Shown one piece after another: positions 50,484 to 58,822 of a stretch of 64,000 nucleotides of DNA. Source of the stretch: Bacteroidaceae bacterium. Its GTDB lineage: Bacteria; Bacteroidota; Bacteroidia; Bacteroidales; Bacteroidaceae. The stretch lies in assembly GCA_017651245.1 (NCBI GenBank), contig JAGCDQ010000002.1:1-64000 (forward strand). The letters run 5' to 3'. Both the position numbers and the translations under genes were made by a program. The first letter of the stretch is position 1; the number at the start of each line of letters is the position of its first letter. Under the pieces are notes generated by a model, which saw only the letters and a list, made by a program, of their open reading frames with translations, had not been told where the DNA came from and ran no database searches.

Positions 50484-52193
50484 TCAGAAGAGGGTGGAAA
50501 GCAATCGCTTCGCTGTCTCATCACCCATGTCAGCAGCTTTCTGCATATTGGCACGAGCAGCGGTCGTGTCACCCTTCTGAAGTTGGGCATAACCCATGAT
50601 GCGATAGGTGTCGATGATGTCGGGATTGAGTCGGATGGCAGTCTGGCACGCCTCGATGCACTCGTCGAACAGATTCACCCGAACAGTCAGCGCCGCCTTC
50701 TCCACATAATAGAGAGGCTCACGAGGTGCCAGTTCAATTGCCTTGTTGATGTCGTCGAGTGCCGGCTGATACATACGGGCATTCACCTCAATCTGGGAAC
50801 GCTCATAATAGAAGACCGGACTGACCTTGTCGTTCATCAGGTAGGCATACTGGTTGTAGTCCTGCACCGCCTCGCGATACTTGCCGCTGTTGGCATAGAG
50901 CTGTCCGCGACGCATGATGAAGTTGGCTGCCTCCGAAGGCAATGGAGTGCCGAACTTGGCAATCGCGCTGTCGATGGGTTCCATCACCGCCTCGATGCTG
51001 TCGCCCCTACCCTCACGAGCCATGCTGATGGCATAGAGATACGTGGGACTAGCGCCCCCGCTCTCCCTGTTCAGTTCCTCATACACCGCCAGGGCATCGT
51101 CATACCGTTTCTCGTTCATCAACATCATTCCCTTCAGGATGAGATACCGCGCCTTCTCCGTCTTTTGCTCATCGCCAGGAGTCTGAGACGCATTGAGCGA
51201 CAACGCCGTGTCCACATACTTGAGGGCGACGTCGATGTTCCACTTCTCATAAGCAGGTTCTGGTTGCAGACGAAGTTTGTCGAAAACGAGGGTCGCCACG
51301 TTGTAATTGGCAATGGCCTTGTCGCCTGCCAACGAAAGATATTGTTGCAAATCATGGTCTGCCTCATCAAAGCGAGTCATGTCAATCAACGGCGTGGCGC
51401 GACGGAAATATCCCTCCGCATTCTTGGGATAGGTCGCGATGAAACGGTTGAGCATATCCAGATATTCCTCGTTGCTGGTGGAACGCGACTTCGTGTAGAG
51501 ATAGACCAACGCCTCCTCCTGCGTTTCAGGCAATGCCTTGGGGATGAAGATATTGTTCAGCGCCACCGCTGTCGAACCGTTGAGGAATGCCGACATCTTC
51601 AGCTCATTGCAGAAACGGATGTCTATCACATAGTTCTTGCCGCCCATCTGCGGATGCAGCACGCCCATCAGATTCCCCGCCTCGTTGAATACGGGAGCGC
51701 CAATCAACGCATCTTCCACCTGCTTGTCCAGACCATAATAAACATACTTTCCCTGTATCATCGCCGTGTCGGTAATCACTGCCTGCGCATCTCCCAAAAC
51801 GCCTCCATTCTTGCGTCCCAACACATAAATCGTCGATTTTATCGGCTGAGAAGCAGTAACGGAAGGAATGACCGCATTCCCCTTGGTGTTGACATGAAAG
51901 CGCACCAGCGAATAGGTGTCGTCGGCTCCCAGAATCATATCCACATCCGCCGACTTTCCACTATCATCAATCACAACCGCCTTGTAAGCACCCTTGAACA
52001 CACGGTAATCCGCCACCGCCTCTCCATTGGCTCCCACATAGAATCCCGTTCCCTGATGCAACAGATTCCCTTGCTTGTCGTACGTGTTCACCGACACAAT
52101 ACCCTTCCTCACCTTCGAGGCAAACTTAGGTTGAGCCATTGACAACAATGACCCCATCCACAACACTCCTATCAAAACCGTCAATCTTCTCAT
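50484..52193 (-). CDS. Exported trypsin-like pseudoprotease with TPR repeats
   Basis: 569 aa. After a signal peptide (ending LLSMAQ), residues about 25-200 have the trypsin/HtrA fold (VRKGIVSVNTYDKQGNLLHQ, GTGFYVGANGEAVADYRVF), but the catalytic His position reads ADYRVF and the nucleophile loop reads IGAPVFNEAGNLMGV, with no Ser after GA. The rest is TPR (about 230-560), e.g. NPDIIDTYRIMGYAQLQKGD. It is probably a non-catalytic binding or scaffold protein of the envelope. It lies upstream of DUF4419 gene B on the same strand, with that gene's own promoter between. Confidence 0.82.
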   Translation of the reverse strand: MRRLTVLIGVLWMGSLLSMAQPKFASKVRKGIVSVNTYDKQGNLLHQGTGFYVGANGEAVADYRVFKGAYKAVVIDDSGKSADVDMILGADDTYSLVRFHVNTKGNAVIPSVTASQPIKSTIYVLGRKNGGVLGDAQAVITDTAMIQGKYVYYGLDKQVEDALIGAPVFNEAGNLMGVLHPQMGGKNYVIDIRFCNELKMSAFLNGSTAVALNNIFIPKALPETQEEALVYLYTKSRSTSNEEYLDMLNRFIATYPKNAEGYFRRATPLIDMTRFDEADHDLQQYLSLAGDKAIANYNVATLVFDKLRLQPEPAYEKWNIDVALKYVDTALSLNASQTPGDEQKTEKARYLILKGMMLMNEKRYDDALAVYEELNRESGGASPTYLYAISMAREGRGDSIEAVMEPIDSAIAKFGTPLPSEAANFIMRRGQLYANSGKYREAVQDYNQYAYLMNDKVSPVFYYERSQIEVNARMYQPALDDINKAIELAPREPLYYVEKAALTVRVNLFDECIEACQTAIRLNPDIIDTYRIMGYAQLQKGDTTAARANMQKAADMGDETAKRLLSTLF

Positions 52194-52260
52194 ATCGATT
52201 ATCTTCTCTTTTTACCTATTCTACTTGAATTATCCAAATCTTCTCTTTACATTATATATA

Positions 52261-53931
52261 TTATTGATTCAACAACGCCCTCGCATTATCCAATGCCGCC
52301 TGTGTCAACTTCTCGCCGCTGAGCATGTGGGCAAGTTCCTCCACGCGCTCCTCATCAGACAGAGGAATGATGTGCGTCAGCGTGTCGTCGCTCGTATCTT
52401 CCTTGTACACCTTGTAGTGATGGCTGCCCAAAGCCGCAATCTGTGGCAAGTGAGTGATGGAAATAACCTGTCGCTCCTGATCACCAATCTCTTTCATGAT
52501 GCGAGCCATCTTTTCCGCGATGGAACCACTCACGCCCGTATCGATTTCATCGAAAATAATCGTGGGCAACTTCACGGCTCCTGCAATCAATGCTTTGAGA
52601 GCCAACATCACTCTGGCGATTTCACCGCCTGAAGCAATCTGACTGACAGGTTTCAGTTCACCACTCTTATTCGCATTGAAGAGGAACTGCACTTGGTCAT
52701 AGCCAGCCGAAGTAAGTTCCGATGGATTCGCCAAAACGGAGCACCTGAACTGCACATTAGGCATTCCGAGTGGCAACAAACGCTCCTCCATTTCCTTTTC
52801 CACCTTCTTAGCAGCCTCCATACGTGATCTAGAGAGCTTCTTTGCCAATCCCAGCACTTTCTCCTTCTGCACCTCCACATCCCGACGAAGTTTTTCGATG
52901 AATTCATCGGAATTGGTGATTCGAGACAGCTTCTCTTCCATCCCCTCCTGAATCTCCAGCAGCTCCTTAATGCTCTCCACGCCATGCTTCTTCTGCAAAG
53001 CATAGATAGTGTTCAGACGCTCATTTACCTGTTCAAGACGATTCGGATTGTATTCCACATCCTCTGCTTGTCCCTCCAATTCATTGGCAACATCCTTCAA
53101 CTCAATGTAGCAGGAATCCAAACGCTCAGCCAACTCCTCAGCAGCAGAATACACCGATGAAATCGACTGAATAGAAGAAATACTTTGTTTGAGCAGCCCC
53201 AACACATCGGTTCCATCCGTGGAAGATTGCAGGTGATTGGCAGCTGTATAAAGGGAGGACTTGATGTCTTCAGCATGTTCGAGCGTCTCCGATTCCTCTT
53301 CCAATTCCTCCTGCTCTCCTTCTTTCAGATTAGCATCTGCCAACTGATTCACTTGGAAACGCAGATAATCCTCATCCTCCTTGCCACTCTTCGCCTCTTC
53401 CAAAACCTCCTCCAACTGTCTCACAAGACGACGATATTCCTTATACTCTTTCTTATAAGCCAACAGCGATTCCTGATGATTAGCAACAATATCAAGGACT
53501 CCTAACTGGAAATCCTCCTTCCCAAGCAGAAGGTTCTTGTGCTGGGAATGTACATCGAGCAGTTGCTCACCAAGGTCTTTCAACTGAGCAAGGGAAGCAG
53601 GAGTGTCGTTGATGAATGCACGAGACTTGCCTGCCGAAGTCAATTCACGACGGATGATGCACTCCTTACCATCGGAATCGAGGTCATTCTCCTGAAAGAA
53701 ATCATCCAAATGGTCACGAGAAATGTCGAAAGCCGCTTCAACCACACAACGTTTGGCATCCGCCTTGATGGAACGCGAATCCGCCCGCTGCCCCAATAAC
53801 AGTCCGATGGCACCAATAATGATAGATTTACCAGCACCCGTCTCACCTGTGATGACAGAAAAGCCCGTATGGAAATCTATGTCAAGGTGTTCGATGAGTG
53901 CGTAGTTCTCAATATGAAGGTGGCTAATCAT
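52261..53931 (-). CDS. recN: DNA repair protein RecN
   Basis: SMC-like ATPase in double-strand break repair, 556 aa. Walker A is ITGETGAGKSIIIGAI (residues about 27-42), two coiled-coil halves follow (about 155-375), and the C-terminal head has the signature ASGGEIARVMLALK and Walker B TIIFDEIDTGVSG. The start at 53931 (MISHLHIENYAL) is canonical and overlaps the DUF4835 stop by 4 nt (ATGA). Confidence 0.96.
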   Translation of the reverse strand: MISHLHIENYALIEHLDIDFHTGFSVITGETGAGKSIIIGAIGLLLGQRADSRSIKADAKRCVVEAAFDISRDHLDDFFQENDLDSDGKECIIRRELTSAGKSRAFINDTPASLAQLKDLGEQLLDVHSQHKNLLLGKEDFQLGVLDIVANHQESLLAYKKEYKEYRRLVRQLEEVLEEAKSGKEDEDYLRFQVNQLADANLKEGEQEELEEESETLEHAEDIKSSLYTAANHLQSSTDGTDVLGLLKQSISSIQSISSVYSAAEELAERLDSCYIELKDVANELEGQAEDVEYNPNRLEQVNERLNTIYALQKKHGVESIKELLEIQEGMEEKLSRITNSDEFIEKLRRDVEVQKEKVLGLAKKLSRSRMEAAKKVEKEMEERLLPLGMPNVQFRCSVLANPSELTSAGYDQVQFLFNANKSGELKPVSQIASGGEIARVMLALKALIAGAVKLPTIIFDEIDTGVSGSIAEKMARIMKEIGDQERQVISITHLPQIAALGSHHYKVYKEDTSDDTLTHIIPLSDEERVEELAHMLSGEKLTQAALDNARALLNQ

Positions 53932-54848
53932 TTTGTAATCTTTTTCCAATAAGTGATTTGACTGGCATTGATGTTGGACAAGATGTCATACACCTGTTGC
54001 TTCTCCTTCTCAGTACCATGTCCCGAATAGATATTGACGATTTCATCGCGCTTGAAATCCGTGAAAATCTGAGGAAGTTGTGAAAGAGGTTTTTCACTGC
54101 TTGCCTCTTTCAGCATTTCCAAAGCCTCAGTGATAGCCGTCCGTCCACGATCAGCGTTTTGTGCCATCTCATCGAGACCTTGGCGGTAATACTTGTACTG
54201 CAAGTTGCGGAAAGGTTCCATAGAGGAATCCATGTAATCATTGATGATTGCGTGGCGATTGTTGGTCTTGTCAAAGGCTTTCCACCCTGGTTCCGACATC
54301 GATTGAGCACTGTTCACAATGCTTTCCACCACATGCAAGACCTCCGTTCCGCCCATCGGGGAGAAAGTGTCCAAATCCATACCAATGAACAGATAAGCAT
54401 AATACGCCAACATGGCCGTCAGGTTGTTGTCCAAGTTATTCTCGTTGAATTCCAAAGCATCCTGCTCCTGATAAGAAAAAGTAAACTCCGTATCACGCAT
54501 GGAGAACACAACCGTGTTGTAACCCGAATTGAAAACGGGGCGATTCACCTGAAAAAGCAATTCGCAGGAAAAGGCATTGTTGGATGCGGTGTATTTCTTC
54601 ACGGTGATGTTCAGGTTGCAGTCAATTCGCTCCGCTTTCTGAAATTGCAAGTCAGTCCATGAATGATTATTCATAAACTCACTGATGGCTGTTTCCAACG
54701 ACTCGAACACAGCATCACTGGTTCCCTGTATTTGAGAATGGTTGACCTTAACGGTACAGTTCAGTTCCTGACCCTCCACCAAAAAGGTATAGGAGCATCC
54801 CAAAAAGAAAAAAAAGAGAAGGGTCAATCTGTTCAAATGTCGACACAT
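53928..54848 (-). CDS. DUF4835 exported protein
   Basis: 306 aa with a signal peptide (hydrophobic LTLLFFFFLGCSYTFLV). The mature part carries family features: ELNCTVKVNHSQIQGT at the start, YAYLFIGMDLDTFSPMGG in the middle and KPLSQLPQIFTDFKRDE near the end. DUF4835 proteins are Bacteroidetes-specific and have been linked to gliding/type IX secretion gene sets; role here unknown. It is translationally coupled to recN. The ATG at 54848 is downstream of the -7 box at 54908. Confidence 0.83.
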   Translation of the reverse strand: MCRHLNRLTLLFFFFLGCSYTFLVEGQELNCTVKVNHSQIQGTSDAVFESLETAISEFMNNHSWTDLQFQKAERIDCNLNITVKKYTASNNAFSCELLFQVNRPVFNSGYNTVVFSMRDTEFTFSYQEQDALEFNENNLDNNLTAMLAYYAYLFIGMDLDTFSPMGGTEVLHVVESIVNSAQSMSEPGWKAFDKTNNRHAIINDYMDSSMEPFRNLQYKYYRQGLDEMAQNADRGRTAITEALEMLKEASSEKPLSQLPQIFTDFKRDEIVNIYSGHGTEKEKQQVYDILSNINASQITYWKKITK

Positions 54849-55213
54849 ACAATTCGAAGTGAATAGGTAAAACGGGAGTATCAACCACCCCGTGCGCTAT
54901 TTTTCGGCAAAAGTACTACTTTCTTCCGACTTACCCAAATAAATGCTCTTCTTTTTGTTTTTTTTGCAAACTGAGCCACGAGGATGGATACATTATGTTT
55001 CACAAATGGCCACAGGATGTTTCCACTTCATATTTTTTTTCCATATTATCAAAGATTTCCCCATGATTTCTTTTTATTTAAATAAAAAAGTTTGTACTTT
55101 TGCAACGGAAACAAACAAAATTAACAAATAAAAAGGTGGCAGATGGCGGTTCATCTGTTCACTTAATAAAAAACTTAAAAGCAAATTCTCAACCGCGAGA
55201 AAAAGAAAAAGTT
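54849..55213. other. 365-bp divergent spacer with two promoters
   Basis: AT-rich and without a gene. Minus-strand TACTTTTG at 54908-54915 is the likely -7 box of DUF4835-recN. Plus-strand TACTTTTG at 55095-55102, with TTTT 20 nt upstream, is the likely promoter of the TM2-caspase cluster, leaving a leader of about 105 nt. No other repeat or hairpin of note is visible. Confidence 0.65.
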
Positions 55214-55441
55214 ATGAAGAATAAGACAACTGCAGGTATTCTTGCAATCCTTTTAGGATGTTTGGGTATTCACAAGTTCTACCTTGGCAATAACAAGGGT
55301 GGTGTTATCTACCTCCTTCTTGGTATTTGCTGCGGTATCGGCGGTATCCTCGGTATCATTGATGGCATTATTTACCTCATGGACACAGAAGAGAAGTTCC
55401 AGGAGCGTATCGCTGCTAACAAGGTATTCGATTTCGCTTAA
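55214..55441 (+). CDS. TM2 domain protein
   Basis: 75 aa. Two membrane helices joined by the TM2 signature: GILAILLGCLGIHKFYLGNN then a second helix GGVIYLLLGICCGIGGI and DGIIYLM. The function of TM2 proteins is not settled. It is the first gene after the cluster promoter. The longer frame starting at 55100 begins on the predicted transcription start; MKNKTTAGI at 55214 is the natural start. In other bacteria TM2 genes are found beside envelope-stress or toxin-like genes, but no firm role follows. Confidence 0.87.
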   Translation: MKNKTTAGILAILLGCLGIHKFYLGNNKGGVIYLLLGICCGIGGILGIIDGIIYLMDTEEKFQERIAANKVFDFA

Positions 55442-55496
55442 TCCTATTGATTCATTTATTATCAAGTAAAAGCAAAAGTTATTAAAAACATCGATT

Positions 55497-55697
55497 ATGA
55501 AAAAGATTCTTTTCGCAGCTGTGGCACTCGTTGCCATCTCTTTCGCTTCCTGCAATGGTTGCGCTAAACTCGACGAAATTCAGAAGGCAGCAGACTCTCT
55601 CTCTGCAGCTTTGGATTCTGCAAGCGCACAGATTGAAAAGGCTGACTCTGCATTCGAAGAGGTAGCTGATTCCGTAGAAGCTTTTGTTGAGGAGTAA
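55497..55697 (+). CDS. Small Ala/Ser/Glu-rich lipoprotein
   Basis: 66 aa. The signal ends in ISFASC (lipidated Cys19), then NGC with a second Cys three residues on. The mature 48 residues are a predicted amphipathic helix or coiled coil with repeated ADS units (AADSLSAALDSASAQIEKAD and following), reminiscent of Lpp-like spacers. It lies 55 nt after the TM2 gene and before a strong hairpin. I recognise no family. The heavily acidic surface may matter for contact with the cluster's exported proteins; this is inference. Confidence 0.75.
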   Translation: MKKILFAAVALVAISFASCNGCAKLDEIQKAADSLSAALDSASAQIEKADSAFEEVADSVEAFVEE

Positions 55698-55748
55698 TCT
55701 CCTGCGAATTGTCATCCATGACATAACGAACAGAACTTATACACTCAA

Positions 55749-55791
55749 GAAGAAAGTTTGCTTGCTCATTACAAGCGAACTTTCTTTCTTT
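55749..55791 (+). terminator. Long hairpin before caspase gene 1
   Basis: 55749-55764 pairs with 55772-55787 over 16 positions with two wobbles, loop CTCATTA, followed by CTTT. It ends 31 nt before the caspase ATG, so it can stop or attenuate readthrough from the TM2-lipoprotein transcript. Confidence 0.8.
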
Positions 55792-55821
55792 ATAAAATGT
55801 CATTATTTCGAGATTCCATAT

Positions 55822-57222
55822 ATGCAAAGAATCTATACACTTTTCATCCTGCTGTGCCTCGCCCTGTCATCAAAGGCACAGACTTTCTACGAGGTAAACT
55901 ACAATGACAGCGATGGAGATGAGTACCTCGGGCTGATGATTTATTATGATGACGAAAATTGCAAAATGCGCCTTGTCTCTGAAAGTTCCATGGAGGAAGA
56001 TATGGTGTATGAGTCACAATATGTGAACCTTGTCGAGGAAAAGGAGAGCGAGGAAGATACGGGCATGATGGCTTATTATCCCCTGGAAAAGAATTTCCCA
56101 ATTTTCGTATGGTTCTGGCAAGAAGATGATGCCAGCGACATTAGCGACAAACCATACTTCACATATAATATAAAAAAAATCAAGCAATATAACGAGACTG
56201 AATACTTCCGTGAAATCAGCCTCGGAGATATGACGGAAGAGTACATTGCCCAATTTTATGGAGAGGGTGAGCCAGAATACAGAATGCTGCTCAACGGCAT
56301 CAATCTCGTAAAACTCCAGGGAGGGGCACACCAAGACATAGAAGTGACCGTGGATGACCCGATCTTCACCAACAACGGAAACAGCAATCAAGGAGAAGAA
56401 AGTAACTACGCCGGAGAAAATGTAGCACCAGGAGAAGGAGAAAACACCCTGGGAGGCACCGATACAGCTAACGAATCCACACTTCACCTCATTGTGGTGG
56501 CAAACACCAATGTGAGCGACATTGGTACCGCTTGCCAAAAGGATATGGTCAACCTCAGCAGCGAGTTTGGCGGCATTGCAAGAGTATTAGGTATGAAATA
56601 TGACCTCAAGACCATATGGGGGCAATCATACAGCAAAGAGAATCTTGCTCAATTGATACAAAAATTCAATCCCAATCACGATGACGTGGTTGTGTTCGTC
56701 TATACAGGTCATGGCTTCCGTTTTGATGACCAAAGCGACTACTACCCCAACATGGATCTCAGCCCAACAAGCTATGATGACCCTATCAAAAATTATGTGG
56801 CTGTCAGTGACATTTATAAAGAACTTGTGGCCAAAGGGGCACGTCTCAGTCTTGTATTCAGTGACTGCTGCAACAATGAGGTAGGAGCCACCACTCCATT
56901 GGTGAACACCAACACATTGTTTTCACGTTCCAACAACAACTTTGACGTCAGAAAACTAGAACGTCTTTTTGTGGACGCCAGCGGTAGTTTGATAGCCACC
57001 GCAGCCAGTCCTGGTGAAATCTCATGGTGCGGTGTTAATGGTGGCTTCTTCACCTTGAGTCTCCTTGAAAGCTTGCGCAGTCAAGTGAGTGTACTATCCG
57101 AACAAACTCCAGATTGGGAAGTCTTGGTGGGCAACGCAATTGCTGCTGCCACAGCCAAATCAGAGAACAATCAAAACACCAAAGCACAGCATGGCATGAA
57201 AATGATTAGAATTAATAAATAA
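55822..57222 (+). CDS. Exported caspase-like protease (C14 family), large
   Basis: 466 aa. A signal peptide (MQRIYTLFILLCLALSSKAQ) is followed by an N-terminal beta-rich domain (about 21-185), an Asn/Gly/Glu-rich linker (about 186-215, containing ENVAPGEGEN) and a caspase domain (about 218-460). The catalytic His is in VYTGHGFRF (His297) and the Cys in FSDCCNNE (Cys350 by the D-x-C pattern, beside Cys349). The end is AQHGMKMIRINK, matched in caspase 2. Caspase-family enzymes cut after Asp, Arg or Lys; specificity is not evident. The tethered thioredoxin gene follows after 15 nt. Confidence 0.87.
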   Translation: MQRIYTLFILLCLALSSKAQTFYEVNYNDSDGDEYLGLMIYYDDENCKMRLVSESSMEEDMVYESQYVNLVEEKESEEDTGMMAYYPLEKNFPIFVWFWQEDDASDISDKPYFTYNIKKIKQYNETEYFREISLGDMTEEYIAQFYGEGEPEYRMLLNGINLVKLQGGAHQDIEVTVDDPIFTNNGNSNQGEESNYAGENVAPGEGENTLGGTDTANESTLHLIVVANTNVSDIGTACQKDMVNLSSEFGGIARVLGMKYDLKTIWGQSYSKENLAQLIQKFNPNHDDVVVFVYTGHGFRFDDQSDYYPNMDLSPTSYDDPIKNYVAVSDIYKELVAKGARLSLVFSDCCNNEVGATTPLVNTNTLFSRSNNNFDVRKLERLFVDASGSLIATAASPGEISWCGVNGGFFTLSLLESLRSQVSVLSEQTPDWEVLVGNAIAAATAKSENNQNTKAQHGMKMIRINK

Positions 57223-57237
57223 CATAAAAAGAAAACA

Positions 57238-57822
57238 ATGAAAACAATTTTCAAGGTCGCCATAGGCGTTATTCTCGGTTTCTTTATTCTCATTGGTATT
57301 GTAACCTGTGCACTCTCTTTCGATGATGATGAGCAAGAAACTGAAACGACTGAAGAATACTATGACGAAGAGGACATGAACGATGCTGAAGACTACTACG
57401 ACAGCGAGGAAGGTGGCAACAACGATGCGAGCAACATTGCACCAGGAGAAGATGGCGACGCCTACTCTTCATGGGGTGATGGCACTTGTCGTCCCATCAA
57501 TACAAAGCAGTTCTATCAGCTGGTGGCATCCAAAAAGAATTATGAGACCTACATTGGTGATGGTCCATGCGTGGTAGATTTCTGGGCTGATTGGTGTGGC
57601 TACTGCAAACAAATTGACCCATATATGAAGGCGTTGGCAAAGAAATACAAAGGGAAAGTGCAATTCTACAAGGTCAATGCTGATGAAAATGAGGAATTGA
57701 TGCAGCTCTATGGTATTGATGGACTTCCAACGATTTTCTTCTGCAATGGCGAAGATATACAAATGAACAGCGGTGCTCAGTCACAGGCAGAATTCGACAA
57801 GATAATTCGAGAGATGTTGTAA
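57238..57822 (+). CDS. Membrane-tethered thioredoxin-fold protein (CGYC)
   Basis: 194 aa. One N-terminal membrane helix (VAIGVILGFFILIGIVTCAL) and a very acidic linker (about 28-75, rich in Asp, Glu and Tyr) place a thioredoxin domain (about 85-194) on the periplasmic side. The active site is WADWCGYCKQ (Cys120, Cys123) and the cis-Pro loop is DGLPTIFF. CGYC is also the DsbC motif, so reductase or isomerase action is plausible. The linker contains SNIAPGEDG, close to VAPGEG in caspase 1. The gene lies between the two caspase genes, 15 and 4 nt away, so its client is probably one or both. Confidence 0.85.
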   Translation: MKTIFKVAIGVILGFFILIGIVTCALSFDDDEQETETTEEYYDEEDMNDAEDYYDSEEGGNNDASNIAPGEDGDAYSSWGDGTCRPINTKQFYQLVASKKNYETYIGDGPCVVDFWADWCGYCKQIDPYMKALAKKYKGKVQFYKVNADENEELMQLYGIDGLPTIFFCNGEDIQMNSGAQSQAEFDKIIREML

Positions 57823-57826
57823 GAAA

Positions 57827-58801
57827 ATGAAAGTTCGATTATTATTCACATTATTTATTAATATAGCCATTGTTGCGTTCGCCCAAGAGGGAACGGACAC
57901 TTTGGCTTCATTCTCCGATGCTGAGCAGGAAGCTGAATATCAGTCCTTCTATACCGACGATGAAGAGGAAGAGGTGATGGGCAAAGCCATTCTGCAAGGT
58001 AATAACAGCGGAAAGGTCAATGTCAAACCAACCGAAACCACCAACGGTGCACCATGCAAGATGTGGGCAATCTTGGTTGCAGACACCTATGACCAAAATA
58101 TTGGGGAAGATGACAAATATGACAATTTGGCTCTCAATAAAGAATTGAAAGCTATCGCACAATGTTTGGGTATCGAAGTAAGCATTACCAACATCACTGC
58201 CAACAGAGCATACGACAAGCGTAATCTCGCCAATGCTATTGCCAATCTGCGACCAGCCAAGAATGACATTGTTTTCTTCTGCTTCAATGGGCACGGATTC
58301 CGTTGGGATGATCAAAAGGACATGTATCCCAACATTTGCATGATTGGCCCTAATGATGATGTCTATGGACACTACGTGGCAACCACCGACATCTACAATG
58401 CCATTAAAGCAAAGGGAGCACGTCTCAATGTGGTTATCACTGATTGCTGCAATTCCAAATATGGCGAATATGCACCTCGTCAGAAAGATAATACACTCTA
58501 TAGCCGTACCAACACACGGGTAAGCAAGAAGCGGATGCAGGAGCTCTTTCTGGGAACCAAGGGAATCATCCTCGCCACTGCTGCCAAACCAGGTGAATAT
58601 GCATGGTCTTTTGATGGAACTGGTAGTGCCTTCACGCAATCTTTTATCGCTCAACTGCGTAAAGAAGCAAGCACCAACCAAACAGATTCCCCTAATTGGC
58701 AACGACTCATTGACAACGCCATTGAATCCGCACGAAGGAAAACCACTTCTTGCGAAAACACCCAGCATGGTATGCGATACATGAGCATTACTAAACAATA
58801 A
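57827..58801 (+). CDS. Exported caspase-like protease (C14 family), small
   Basis: 324 aa. A signal peptide (ending IAIVAFAQ) leads to an acidic segment (about 22-50, with DDEEEEV) and the caspase domain (about 72-320). His156 is in CFNGHGFRWDD and the cysteine pair Cys207-Cys208 in ITDCCNSK. The domain parallels caspase 1: YPNICM against YPNMDL, IYNAIKAKGARLNVVITDCC against IYKELVAKGARLSLVFSDCC, and the ending TQHGMRYMSITKQ. It lacks the large N-terminal domain. The two genes look like an old duplication. Only four bases separate it from the thioredoxin gene. Confidence 0.87.
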   Translation: MKVRLLFTLFINIAIVAFAQEGTDTLASFSDAEQEAEYQSFYTDDEEEEVMGKAILQGNNSGKVNVKPTETTNGAPCKMWAILVADTYDQNIGEDDKYDNLALNKELKAIAQCLGIEVSITNITANRAYDKRNLANAIANLRPAKNDIVFFCFNGHGFRWDDQKDMYPNICMIGPNDDVYGHYVATTDIYNAIKAKGARLNVVITDCCNSKYGEYAPRQKDNTLYSRTNTRVSKKRMQELFLGTKGIILATAAKPGEYAWSFDGTGSAFTQSFIAQLRKEASTNQTDSPNWQRLIDNAIESARRKTTSCENTQHGMRYMSITKQ

Positions 58802-58822
58802 AAACAACTAAATCCCAACAAC

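Noticed and set aside
50214-52142. Long open frame opposite the pseudoprotease-TPR gene
   Set aside because: It is the antisense shadow of a gene with signal peptide and clear TPRs; its product has no domain and is rich in Arg/His as shadows often are.
56014-56538. 174-codon open frame opposite caspase 1
   Set aside because: Shadow of the caspase N-terminal domain and linker; no features of its own.
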